29,864 bases of DNA, taken from NCBI GenBank assembly GCA_004562975.1, contig SFQP01000003.1, positions 1 through 29,864 on the forward strand. Reading direction: 5' to 3'. Positions 6,305-13,668 of this stretch are shown in pieces (position 1 is the stretch's first letter; every line of letters starts with the position of its first letter). This stretch comes from a bacterium (GTDB lineage: Bacteria; Bacteroidota; Bacteroidia; Bacteroidales; Bacteroidaceae). Both the position numbers and the translations under genes were made by a program. Below the pieces are notes generated by a model. It was not told where the DNA came from and did not search any database. It worked only from the letters and a program-made list of their open reading frames with translations.

Positions 6305-7570
6305 ATGAATTGTTTTGTTCTGAAAACGCGCCTCACGGCGATGAATTTTCTGGAGTTTGCCGTGTGGGGAGCTTACCTCACCTCGATGGGAGCCTATCTG
6401 GCTTCGCACGGCCTGGGACCTCACATCGGTTGGTTCTACGCCATACAAGGTATAGTTTCTCTCTTCATGCCCGGCCTGATAGGCATCATTGCCGACCGCT
6501 GGATACCCGGGCAGCGGTTGCTCGGCCTGTGCCACCTGCTGGCTGGCGGCTTCATGCTTGCTGCCGCCGCTTATGCCCTCCGTGCCGGCGAGGCGGTGGA
6601 GCTGGCTCCGCTTTTCAGCCTGTACACGCTGAGCGTGGCCTTCTATATGCCTACCATCGCGCTGAGCAATTCGGTGGCCTTCTGCGGGCTGACACAGGCC
6701 GGTCTGGACACTGTAAAGGCGTTCCCGCCCATCCGCGTGTTCGGCACGGTCGGTTTCATCTGTACCATGCTGGCTGTCAACTTCCTCGGATTTCAGGATA
6801 ATCCTTACCAGCTCGCATTGTCCGGCGGCCTGAGCCTGGTGCTGGCGGTCTATGCCCAGACACTCCCCCCGTGTCCCGTCAGCAAAAGTGCCGGACGCAA
6901 GTCAGTAGCTGATTCGCTTGGCCTCGATGCTTTCAGGCTGTTCAAGCAGCGGCGCATGGCGGTGTTCTTCATCTTCTCCATGTTGCTCGGCGTAAGCCTG
7001 CAAATCACCAATGGTTATGCTAACCCCTTCATCTCCGGTTTCCGGGATATTCCCGAATATGCCGGCACCTTCGGTGCGAACAACGCCAACGCCCTCATTT
7101 CCCTTTCGCAGATGAGCGAGACTCTCTGCATCCTGCTCATTCCCTTCTGTCTGAAGCATTTCGGCATCAAGCGCGTCATGATGATTTCCATGTTGGCGTG
7201 GGTGTTGCGCTTCGGCCTCTTCGGTCTGGGCGACCCGGGACCCGGCGTGTGGATGTTCGTGCTCTCGATGATAGTTTACGGCGTGGCTTTCGACTTTTTC
7301 AACATCTCGGGAGCCTTGTTCGTTGACCGGCATACGCAGCCCGAAATCCGGAGCAGTGCGCAGGGATTGTTCATGATTATGACCAATGGTTTCGGTGCTT
7401 CCATCGGTACCATCGCCGCCCAGGAAGTGGTGAACCATTTCGTCTATTTCGTTCCCGAAGCCCAACAGCTGGAAGGCTGGCGCACGTGCTGGTTCATCTT
7501 TGCCGCCTACGCTTTCATCGTTCTCGTGTTCTTCACCTTTATTTTCAAAGAGAAGGAAACAAGAAGCTGA
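6305..7570 (+). CDS. Nucleoside:H+ symporter family permease (NHS/NupG-like MFS)
   Basis: The 421-aa inner-membrane protein has about 12 predicted helices. The N terminus LKTRLTAMNFLEFAVWGAYLTSMGAYL closely follows the NupG/XapB pattern, and FYAIQGIVSLFMPGLIGIIADRW matches the first MFS loop. Helices are rich in Gly, Ala and Phe throughout, and the central loop (KSAGRKSVADSLGLDAFRLF) is short and charged. It probably imports nucleosides with protons, which fits the nearby salvage gene cdd, although they are not in one operon. MNCFVL or the internal Met13 could be the start; the first gives the complete N-terminal segment. Substrate preference is not visible. Confidence 0.9.
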   Translation: MNCFVLKTRLTAMNFLEFAVWGAYLTSMGAYLASHGLGPHIGWFYAIQGIVSLFMPGLIGIIADRWIPGQRLLGLCHLLAGGFMLAAAAYALRAGEAVELAPLFSLYTLSVAFYMPTIALSNSVAFCGLTQAGLDTVKAFPPIRVFGTVGFICTMLAVNFLGFQDNPYQLALSGGLSLVLAVYAQTLPPCPVSKSAGRKSVADSLGLDAFRLFKQRRMAVFFIFSMLLGVSLQITNGYANPFISGFRDIPEYAGTFGANNANALISLSQMSETLCILLIPFCLKHFGIKRVMMISMLAWVLRFGLFGLGDPGPGVWMFVLSMIVYGVAFDFFNISGALFVDRHTQPEIRSSAQGLFMIMTNGFGASIGTIAAQEVVNHFVYFVPEAQQLEGWRTCWFIFAAYAFIVLVFFTFIFKEKETRS

Positions 7571-7579
7571 TTTTTAGAT

Positions 7580-7737
7580 AAAATAGGTGGCAGCTCGGCA
7601 ATGGAAAAGTAAAATCCTGTGGCTTTTTAATAAAGCCGGCTGCAGTTCGGAAAAGAATGGAAAACTTTCGTTTCCCATTCTTTTCTCTCACTTTGCACGG
7701 CTTTTCTTTTTCCATTGCGCTCGCCTTGCATTATCTT
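7580..7737 (+). repeat. Palindromic repeat, copy 4 (outer element)
   Basis: The outer left box AAAATAGGTGGCAGCTCGG starts at 7580. Its arm CAATGGAAAAG (7599-7609) pairs with CTTTTTCCATTG (7706-7717) with one extra T. The outer right box CGCCTTGCATTATCTTTG ends at 7739. Between the arms lies a second complete element (7632-7704), so this copy is nested. Confidence 0.75.
7632..7704 (+). repeat. Palindromic repeat, copy 4 (inner nested element)
   Basis: The ends AAAGCCG (7632-7638) and CGGCTTT (7698-7704) are exactly complementary, although both differ from the AAGATAG/CTATCTT ends of other copies. The inner arms GAAAAGAATGGAAAAC (7650-7665) and GTTTCCCATTCTTTTC (7670-7685) pair over 16 positions with one mismatch (A-C on one strand, G-T on the other), loop TTTC. 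The -7 box of the right end is lost (TTGCACGGCTTTT). Confidence 0.75.
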
Positions 7738-7739
7738 TG
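7732..7739 (+). promoter_or_regulatory. Putative -7 element for trxA
   Basis: TATCTTTG at the right end of repeat copy 4 matches TAnnTTTG and is 42 bases before the trxA ATG. This spacing would give a leader of about 35 bases. Confidence 0.6.
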
Positions 7740-7781
7740 CCCCGTGAAACGCAATATCCATTACTCTAAAACAAGAATACA

Positions 7782-8096
7782 ATGGCAAAAATCATCACTG
7801 ACGCAAACTATGCGGAATTATTGGAGGCTGGAACGCCTGTCGTAATCGACTTCTCCGCCACCTGGTGCGGACCTTGCAAGAAAATTTCGCCCATCATCGA
7901 CGAACTGGCCGATGAATACGAGGGCAAGGTCGTCATTGGCAAGTGCGACGTGGACGACAACGATGAACTGACTTCACGCTTCGGCATCCGCAATGTGCCC
8001 ACCGTGCTCTTCATCAAAAACGGTGAGGTGGTCGACAAACATGTCGGCGCAGCACCCAAGAGCGAATTTGTTTCCAAAATCGAAGCCCTGCTCTAA
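7782..8096 (+). CDS. trxA: Thioredoxin
   Basis: It is a cytoplasmic dithiol reductant for ribonucleotide reductase, peroxiredoxins and other partners. The 104-aa product is the standard size. The active site WCGPC lies at 28-32 in VIDFSATWCGPCKKISP. The buried Asp (D23), the cis-proline segment RNVPTVLFIKNGEVV (about 71-85) and the C-terminal helix are present. It has its own promoter in the upstream repeat and a strong terminator downstream, so it is probably a single-gene unit. No signal peptide is present, unlike the thioredoxin-fold lipoprotein 1.5 kb upstream. Confidence 0.98.
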   Translation: MAKIITDANYAELLEAGTPVVIDFSATWCGPCKKISPIIDELADEYEGKVVIGKCDVDDNDELTSRFGIRNVPTVLFIKNGEVVDKHVGAAPKSEFVSKIEALL

Positions 8097-8122
8097 AGCC
8101 GGCTTCCCACAGATTTCCACCG

Positions 8123-8186
8123 ACGACAGCCGCTGCAAGCAGTCGCGACCCACAACCGCTATGCTGCAACGGCTGTCGTTGTTTTT
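8123..8186 (+). terminator. Intrinsic terminator of trxA
   Basis: ACGACAGCCG (8123-8132) and CGGCTGTCGT (8170-8179) form a perfect 10-bp stem. Further pairing is possible inside (CTGCAAGCAG with CTGCAA). The run TGTTTTT follows at 8180-8186. Confidence 0.8.
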
Positions 8187-8280
8187 CATTCACTCCACTG
8201 CTGCGTCAGCCACGCCGCGATCTACCGCATAGCCAGTCGCCGCGTGCCGACCGCTGCAGTAACTTAAAAACTACATTGCT

Positions 8281-8613
8281 ATGTCAATCGACGATGAACT
8301 TCTGGAAGACGCACAGCACGATGCTGAGGCCGTGGACTATATCCGCAAGCACTTGCCGCAGGAGTTGCAGGAACGCCTCGACGACGATCTGCTCTATTAC
8401 TTCCTTGACCTCACGGTGGAATACCTGGCCGAGAGCAACATTCTCGACGCTGAGCCGGACAAAGACGGCTATGTTGACATCGACGTGGAGGCCATCGCCC
8501 AACACTTGGCCAAGAAGGCTCAGAAAGAAGGCATGGGCCAGTTTGAAACGGACGACCTCCAGGTGCTCGTGATGGTGCTGCTGGACTATGAATTGGGCGA
8601 AGCTGACGACTGA
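8281..8613 (+). CDS. Small acidic conserved protein of unknown function
   Basis: The 110-aa product is strongly acidic and predicted to be helical, with no signal peptide and no membrane segment. It begins MSIDDELLEDAQHD and contains paired motifs LQERLDDDLLYYFLDLTVEYLAES and ETDDLQVLVMVLLDYELGE, which look like a two-part all-helical fold. Similar small proteins next to thioredoxin are familiar from Bacteroides and Prevotella genomes, but I cannot name a family. It lies 184 bases after trxA beyond a terminator, and its own terminator follows. Clean codon usage, a terminator and clear boundaries argue that it is real. Confidence 0.8.
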   Translation: MSIDDELLEDAQHDAEAVDYIRKHLPQELQERLDDDLLYYFLDLTVEYLAESNILDAEPDKDGYVDIDVEAIAQHLAKKAQKEGMGQFETDDLQVLVMVLLDYELGEADD

Positions 8614-8655
8614 CAACGAGCCGCCCCACGCATTGCTTACATTGAACGTGATATG

Positions 8656-8687
8656 GACCGGGAAACGACCTTTCTCGGTCTTATTTT
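8656..8687 (+). terminator. Intrinsic terminator of the small acidic gene
   Basis: GACCGGGAAA (8656-8665), loop CGACC, TTTCTCGGTC (8671-8680), with one mismatched (G-T or A-C) position. TTATTTT follows. It lies 43 bases after the stop codon. Confidence 0.75.
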
Positions 8688-9029
8688 ATGCCCTTCTTCC
8701 ACGTCCCTGCCGTCACTTTTCTGCACCATCAGACCGTGGACGTGGTGCGTGCCTCGGCTGTGTCAGCCCGTGACACACAGCCGGCATTCTCTTCGCCCAA
8801 ATCCGCCGACACGTTAACATCTTTAACCTTTGTGCCTGAAAAATCCTGACAAATTTGTCACGACCCTAAGGCTCGGATTTTCCGGACCAGGCCCGGTTGT
8901 TACTACTCGCCGTGCAGAAATCACGGCACTGGGTGCGAAATTTTTCACACTGGCTCCAAAAAATCCGAGAATAGGCTTAGAAAATACTAAGCCCGGACTT
9001 GTAACCCCGAAAACAGGGACAGAAAAAAA
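8688..9029. other. Gene-free stretch dense in inverted repeats
   Basis: No convincing gene. Seen in order: CCACGTCC/GGACGTGG (8699-8706, 8738-8745); CGGCTGTGTCA/TGACACACAGCCG (8755-8783, with a two-base bulge); a perfect 14-bp palindrome TGACAAATTTGTCA (8847-8860); GCCGTG/CACGGC (8909-8927); a pseudo-palindrome GTGCGAAATTTTTCACAC (8933-8950); and GGCTTAG/CTAAGCC (8974-8993, loop AAAATA). A terminator follows at 9030. A structured RNA or a regulatory array is possible. An open frame of 99 codons (8830-9129, plus) runs through it but has no family features. Confidence 0.45.
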
Positions 9030-9063
9030 GGAAGGGGGCTTGGTATATAGCCCTCTTCCTTTT
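9030..9063 (-). terminator. Intrinsic terminator, probably bidirectional
   Basis: GGAAGGGGGCT (9030-9040) and AGCCCTCTTCC (9049-9059) pair over 11 positions with one mismatch, loop TGGTATAT. On the minus strand CTTTTTTT follows, so it best serves the secreted-protein operon ending at 9192. On the plus strand only four T follow. Confidence 0.75.
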
Positions 9064-9191
9064 GCTAAAGCAAATATAGGCATTGGAGCGCGAAACTCCA
9101 AATCTGCATTTTCGGAATTAACAGTCTGAATTTTTCTTAAAAACCGCTTTCCGGTCAAGGCTGGTTTTGCCTGGCACGGTGGTGTGGCGGT

Positions 9192-11399
9192 TTATCGGGT
9201 TACGCACACCTTCTGCGTGGCGGTGCGGCCCTGGGCAGTGGTGCGTACCACATAGATGCCCTGCGTCAGCTGCCGGTCGGCGGGAACGAGGCGGCCATTG
9301 AGGTCGAACACCTGCAGGCTGTCCACAGAACCCGAAACGGCGATGCGTCCGTTCTCCACGTTGATGGCCGGAGCGTCAGGCGTGAGGCCGATGGGGCGGA
9401 TGCCCACATATTGCAGGTTGGTGGGCACGGGGCAACCGTCGTTCAGCTCGTCGTTGAGCGTCCAAACACCCGTCGCGCCGCCGTTGAGCATTTCGGCGAA
9501 GGAAGCGTTGCGCATATCCTTGAAGAGCATGGGCTCCACTTCGCAGAGCGGATTGTTGTCCAGCTCATCGTAGGGATAGGTGTTGATGTCGGAAGCGTAG
9601 TAGCAGTTGCTGATGGTCAGGTCAAGTCCGTCAACGAGGTAGAAGGGGAAGATGGGAGCCATGGCCATGGAAACCTCGGCAAACGCACCACGGTTGTAGC
9701 AGTTGGCGATGGAGATGCTGCCGTTGAAGTTAGCTTCGATGGTGGCCATGATACCGGCGGCGAAGGTGTTGGCTGCGCCCTGGTAGTTGTAGGTGAAAAC
9801 GTCGCCCGAGTTGTAGCAGTCCTTGATGCTGATGGTGTTGGCCGAGGAGCAGATGATGCCGGCTGCGCTCGAGTTGTTGTCACTGATTGTGCCGTTGTTG
9901 CCGCAGCGTGCAATGATCAGTTCGTTGCAGCTGCTGGTCGAGATGATACCGGCAGTATAGCCGTATTCGCCGGAGACAGTAGCGGCGTTGAAGCAGTCGG
10001 AGATTTCAACCGTACCGCCGAGGGCTCCGGCGCAGATGCCGGCAGCATAGTAGTAATAGTCGCTCACCGATACGCTGCTCGTGGTCTGGCAACCGGAGAT
10101 GGTGGAGTTGAGGGCGGCACCTGCGATGGCTGCCACACCGTAGCCGGCATAGAAGGAGCTGTTGCTGATGGTGAGGTTCTTGACGGTGGCGTTGGAGATG
10201 ATGCCGAACAGGCCGGCAAAACCGTAAACGTCCCAATTCATGGAGATGTCGGAGATGGTGTGGCCATCGCCGTCGAACACGCCGCTGAAGGGACGGATGG
10301 CATCTGCACCCTCGCGTCCGAAGTTGTTGCCGATGGGGCGGAAGTTGGCGGCATCCTTCATGCTGAAATCGTTCGTTACGAGGAAGTAAGTGCCGCTGTA
10401 ATTGTTCTTCTCATATTCCACATTGTAGGACAGTTCGAGGATGTCCGATGCGCAAGAAATGCGGTAGGGGTCTTCGGCTGTGCCGGTGCCGCCGCTAAAG
10501 GTCATGTTCTCGTCCTTCTCGGCTTTGGCACTGAGGATGACGGAGGTGGAGTAGTTGCACCATTCGATTTGCAGGGCCGCTTTCAGGTCGCCGCGCTGAT
10601 TGGCGGCGCAGGTCACTGAAACGGTTTGCTGCCCTGGGGTGTTGTCGGATCTGGTTTCGACGGTAAAGGCAGAGGCGTTGGTGCCGCTCACGCTAATGAG
10701 GGGAAGGTCCGTGGTTTCCACGCCGGAGAAGGTGAGGGTGAACTCTTTCGTGGATTTTTCGCCCATCATGAGGGTGCCGAAGTCGAGTTCGGCCACGGAA
10801 GCCTGCAACACGACGGGGTCGCCGCTGGCATCGGTGATGCGGAAGTCGTCGATGTTGGTGATGTAGCTGTAGGAGGATTGTGAAGACAGGTCGAACGTGT
10901 CATAGTCGGCGCGGACGATGCGGATGTAGCCGCTTTCGAGGTTCACGGTGCGCTCGATGACGCGCGGCGTTTCGGTGGCGGTGAAGGAAGTGCCCACCGT
11001 GGTCCAGGACTGTCCGTCGGTGGAGCACTGGAGTATCCATGCCACTTGATACGCGCTCCAGTAGGCATTGGCGCAGAGGGTGAAGCTCACGGTGCCGATG
11101 CTGCGGGGAGTCATGAGGGTGAAGTTGGTGATTTCGTTGCCGGGTTTGGTCACGCTGCCCACTTCGCCATAGATGCGCATGGAGCCTTGGCCGTCGTGGT
11201 AGTCATCGCCGTCCGCATTGTTGCGCACGCCGTACATGTGCCATTCCAGGCCGTTGAGCGTGGCATCGATGGCTTTGCGCGGACCTTGGCTGTTGATGTC
11301 GGTGGCGAATGTTTCAAAGTCGTAAGTCCAGTCTTCAGCCTGTGCCGGCAGAGCCAGGGCCAGCAAGGCCAGGAGGATAGTGTAGAAAGGTTTCTTCAT
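9192..11399 (-). CDS. Large secreted GLUG/beta-helix protein with type IX-like sorting tail
   Basis: The 735-aa product begins with a signal peptide (MKKPFYTILLALLALALPAQA). Roughly 24-190 is a beta-rich domain of the kind found in secreted adhesins (DWTYDFETF, then ITNIDDFRIT). About 195-295 is an immunoglobulin-like repeat (VAELDFGTLMMGEKSTKEFTLTF). About 300-625 carries GLUG-type repeats: FSGVFDGDGHTISDI, GLFGIISNATVKNLTI, then many C-x-N-x-G units such as CYNSGDV and CYNRGAF. The last 70 residues (VSGSVDSLQVFDLNGRLV, then LTQGIYVVRT, then QKVCVTR) match the layout of a type A type IX secretion tail. It is probably exported to the cell surface or medium. The target is unknown. It follows the 349-aa secreted protein after 48 bases. 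Confidence 0.85.
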   Translation of the reverse strand: MKKPFYTILLALLALALPAQAEDWTYDFETFATDINSQGPRKAIDATLNGLEWHMYGVRNNADGDDYHDGQGSMRIYGEVGSVTKPGNEITNFTLMTPRSIGTVSFTLCANAYWSAYQVAWILQCSTDGQSWTTVGTSFTATETPRVIERTVNLESGYIRIVRADYDTFDLSSQSSYSYITNIDDFRITDASGDPVVLQASVAELDFGTLMMGEKSTKEFTLTFSGVETTDLPLISVSGTNASAFTVETRSDNTPGQQTVSVTCAANQRGDLKAALQIEWCNYSTSVILSAKAEKDENMTFSGGTGTAEDPYRISCASDILELSYNVEYEKNNYSGTYFLVTNDFSMKDAANFRPIGNNFGREGADAIRPFSGVFDGDGHTISDISMNWDVYGFAGLFGIISNATVKNLTISNSSFYAGYGVAAIAGAALNSTISGCQTTSSVSVSDYYYYAAGICAGALGGTVEISDCFNAATVSGEYGYTAGIISTSSCNELIIARCGNNGTISDNNSSAAGIICSSANTISIKDCYNSGDVFTYNYQGAANTFAAGIMATIEANFNGSISIANCYNRGAFAEVSMAMAPIFPFYLVDGLDLTISNCYYASDINTYPYDELDNNPLCEVEPMLFKDMRNASFAEMLNGGATGVWTLNDELNDGCPVPTNLQYVGIRPIGLTPDAPAINVENGRIAVSGSVDSLQVFDLNGRLVPADRQLTQGIYVVRTTAQGRTATQKVCVTR

Positions 11400-11447
11400 G
11401 TCGATTAGGGTTGTTTAGGTTATTTTAGGTTAGAAGTTTTGAGGATA

Positions 11448-12497
11448 TTACATCACCTTCACGCCCATGGTCTGTCCGATTTTGACAATGACGGGCTGGT
11501 GGGTATCGAGGCTGATGGCGTTGTCGCCCTCGTGGAGTGTACGCGAGTCAAGCAGCTTGCCGCCTGCGCCGTAGATGCGCACCGTCTGTCCGGCCTGTCC
11601 GGCAGCGTCTATGTGGAGCGTGCCGTTCTGCTTGGTGATGGTGGCCGTGGGCATAGGCAGCTGCCCGTGCGTGATGCCCAGCGGGTTCTCTTCGCAGTAT
11701 TCCAAACCCAGCATCCTGAAGTATTGGCCTTGTATGGTGAGCACGCCGCCGTAGGCTTGTGTTTTCGTGGCCTCGTTGTAGAGCACGGGCCATCCCATTT
11801 CGTCATAGCCCAGGAGTTCATATCCTTGCGGTTCGAGTGCCTGCGTTATTTCGCTTTCGGCCATATAGCCCAGGCGTGTGGCATTGTTCACGAGCGTGTA
11901 GGTGCTGACGAGCTGTCCTTCCTCGTTGAACATATTGTACACCAAGGGATATTCGTAGTCGTCGGTGTAATAGATGTCGTAGTAGGAGAGTTCCTCCTCC
12001 GTCATGCCCGGGTTCATGATGGCGAAGGTAGCATTGAAGTCCTCGTACAGCTTGTCCGTCATGGCCTGTGCCACTTCAGCGCGTCCCAGTCCCCAGTCGG
12101 TGAGCATGGTGGGGAGCGTGGCGGGCACCTGGTCCTCCACTTTCACCACGAAGGACAGTTCATCGAGTTTCTTTTCGTAGTCGGGGTAATCCTTGAACTT
12201 GGTGGACTCCTGATAAATGGTGAGCATGACCTTGGCTTTTCCCGTATTCTTGCCTTTGAACCAGGCCCCACCGTCCTGCACCACGGTGGCATCGGACGAG
12301 GTAAATTCGATGGCAATGCGCGGATGGTTGGCCAAGTAGTCCAATATGGGCTGAGAGAAGGATTTGATGAACATGTGGTTCTGTGTCCCGACAGGCACAC
12401 ATACGGTGTCGGCCACCAGTTCGGTGGTCTGTGCTTGAAGCTCGAGGGGCAGGCAGGTGGCAGCCGGCAGGAGCAGGGCAAGTAAAGGATGTTTCAT
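11448..12497 (-). CDS. Secreted protein with possible type IX sorting tail
   Basis: The start MKHPLLALLLPAATCLPLELQAQ (ATG 12497) gives a signal peptide and 349 aa; the longer frame upstream lacks one. No enzyme family is recognised. Residues about 24-130 contain beta-rich sequence with FVVKVEDQVPATLPT at the end. The middle is rich in Asp, Glu and Tyr (EEELSYYDIYYTDDYEYPLVYNMF). The final 50 residues (TVRIYGAGGKLLDSRTL, then EGDNAISLD, then KIGQTMGVKVM) resemble a shortened C-terminal sorting domain. It is transcribed just before the large GLUG protein, and both share the export logic, so they may act together at the surface. Confidence 0.8.
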   Translation of the reverse strand: MKHPLLALLLPAATCLPLELQAQTTELVADTVCVPVGTQNHMFIKSFSQPILDYLANHPRIAIEFTSSDATVVQDGGAWFKGKNTGKAKVMLTIYQESTKFKDYPDYEKKLDELSFVVKVEDQVPATLPTMLTDWGLGRAEVAQAMTDKLYEDFNATFAIMNPGMTEEELSYYDIYYTDDYEYPLVYNMFNEEGQLVSTYTLVNNATRLGYMAESEITQALEPQGYELLGYDEMGWPVLYNEATKTQAYGGVLTIQGQYFRMLGLEYCEENPLGITHGQLPMPTATITKQNGTLHIDAAGQAGQTVRIYGAGGKLLDSRTLHEGDNAISLDTHQPVIVKIGQTMGVKVM

Positions 12498-13114
12498 AGG
12501 AGAATGTGGTTTGTTGTGTTGTAAATGGATATTCGTAATAGTAATGTTGACCGTTTGCTTTTCGGAAGGCAGGAGCCAGCATCGGCAGACTTTGTGATCC
12601 AGTGTGCAATCAGGTCTTTTTGTAATTATCGATAGGTTTGAATGATCAAAAAGTAAGGAATTTTTTGGTTTGCGTTTGCAAATGTATATAATCAAGCGGG
12701 ATATGCGGTATGGATGATTACATTTTTTAGTATTTTGTGTTGAAAAAGACTGTACAGGACCACGATGACAGCCATTTGTCTGCTATTTTCGCCGTTCGGT
12801 CGGCAAAATGAGCATATGCATGAGGCTGCCTCGGAAGCCACAGCAGCCTGTCTGTGAAAAGGGAAAGCAGCTGTTCTCTTTCCTGAAATAGGACAATGAG
12901 AATGGTTCCTTTCGGTTTTGTTTGCTGACATAAGTAGAGAAATCTCTGGCTGAATGTATAAATCATTAAATTAAAGCCTGTTTTTTGTGGATGATTTTCA
13001 GAAATGCAACGGAATGCCTTACAAAATGCCATTCGGAGGAGAGGATGCTATGTGGCAGTATGTGAACAAAAAATCCTAAATTAGCGCGCCGATAACCCAT
13101 AATCAGTACAACGC
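12498..13114. other. 617-bp divergent intergenic region
   Basis: This gap separates the secreted-protein operon (minus) from umuD (plus). On the minus strand TACATTTG (12686-12679) fits the -7 consensus and would leave a leader of about 180 bases. On the plus strand TAAATTAG near 13078 is a one-mismatch -7 box just before umuD. I see no recognisable LexA box, no tRNA and no convincing small gene. The reading frames here are short and lack family features. Confidence 0.4.
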
Positions 13115-13549
13115 ATGACCAGCAACATCAAAATACGAAAAGGTGCGTTCAAACCGGGGCTTGCCTTGGAACACGCTTCCGTGGTGGCCGGCTTCCCCTC
13201 ACCGGCCGACGATTACCAACACGAAACGCTCGATTTCAACCGCGATTACATCTACCATCCCGAAGCATCGTTCTATGGCGATGTGGAAGGCGATTCCATG
13301 AAGGATGCGGGCATACTGAACGGCGACCGCGTCATCATTGACCGCGCCGTCGAGCCTCACGATGGTTCTATCGTGGTGGCTTTCTGGAACGGCGAGTTCA
13401 CCATGAAGTACCTTGACCTGACCCACAAGAAGGAGGGCTACATCGAACTGAGGCCGGCCAACAAGGACTATCCCGTGTTCAAGGTGGAGGCGGGCGACAA
13501 CTTCGAGGTGTGGGGCGTGGTCATTCATCTCATCAGGACTTTTGTATAA
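13115..13549 (+). CDS. umuD: UmuD-like S24 peptidase, SOS mutagenesis subunit
   Basis: It is the partner of error-prone polymerase UmuC; in the known system RecA-stimulated self-cleavage yields active UmuD'. The 144-aa protein has the expected size. The cleavage-site context ASVVAGFPSPADDY places the scissile bond at Ala25-Gly26, where E. coli UmuD has Cys-Gly. The catalytic Ser is S61 in EGDSMKDAGI, and the catalytic Lys is K98 in GEFTMKYL. The C-terminal VWGVVIHLIRTF matches UmuD well. There is no DNA-binding domain, so it is not LexA. umuC follows after a 119-base gap filled largely by tandem repeats. Confidence 0.93.
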   Translation: MTSNIKIRKGAFKPGLALEHASVVAGFPSPADDYQHETLDFNRDYIYHPEASFYGDVEGDSMKDAGILNGDRVIIDRAVEPHDGSIVVAFWNGEFTMKYLDLTHKKEGYIELRPANKDYPVFKVEAGDNFEVWGVVIHLIRTFV

Positions 13550-13550
13550 T

Positions 13551-13620
13551 TCATCTCGGGATAATCATCTCGGGATAATCATCACGGGATAATCATCACG
13601 GGATAATCATCACGGGGCAT
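13551..13620 (+). repeat. 14-bp tandem repeat, five units
   Basis: The unit TCATCTCGGGATAA occurs twice (13551-13578), then TCATCACGGGATAA twice (13579-13606), then a partial fifth (13607-13620, TCATCACGGGGCAT). It starts one base after the umuD stop and ends 48 bases before the umuC start. There are no spacers, so it is not a CRISPR array. Confidence 0.9.
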
Positions 13621-13668
13621 TCGTGTCATTCGCTCCCGATGAGGGTACACACACCTATTTATATATAT

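Noticed and set aside
7782..8096. Thioredoxin and the lipoprotein at 5759 as one redox operon
   Set aside because: They are separated by the permease gene, a nested repeat with its own promoter, and different cellular locations.
8830..9129. 99-codon plus-strand frame in the structured gap (also 8823-9158 minus)
   Set aside because: It has no recognised domain and runs over palindromes and the terminator, so I do not annotate it as a gene; the region is reported as structured instead.
9411..10619. 402-codon plus-strand frame
   Set aside because: It mirrors the repetitive GLUG gene on the other strand; the Gly/Val/Asp-rich composition follows from that repeat.
13115..13549. LexA repressor
   Set aside because: There is no N-terminal helix-turn-helix; length, context and motifs fit UmuD.
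13551..13620. CRISPR array
   Set aside because: Units of 14 bp are directly adjacent without spacers, and no cas gene is near.
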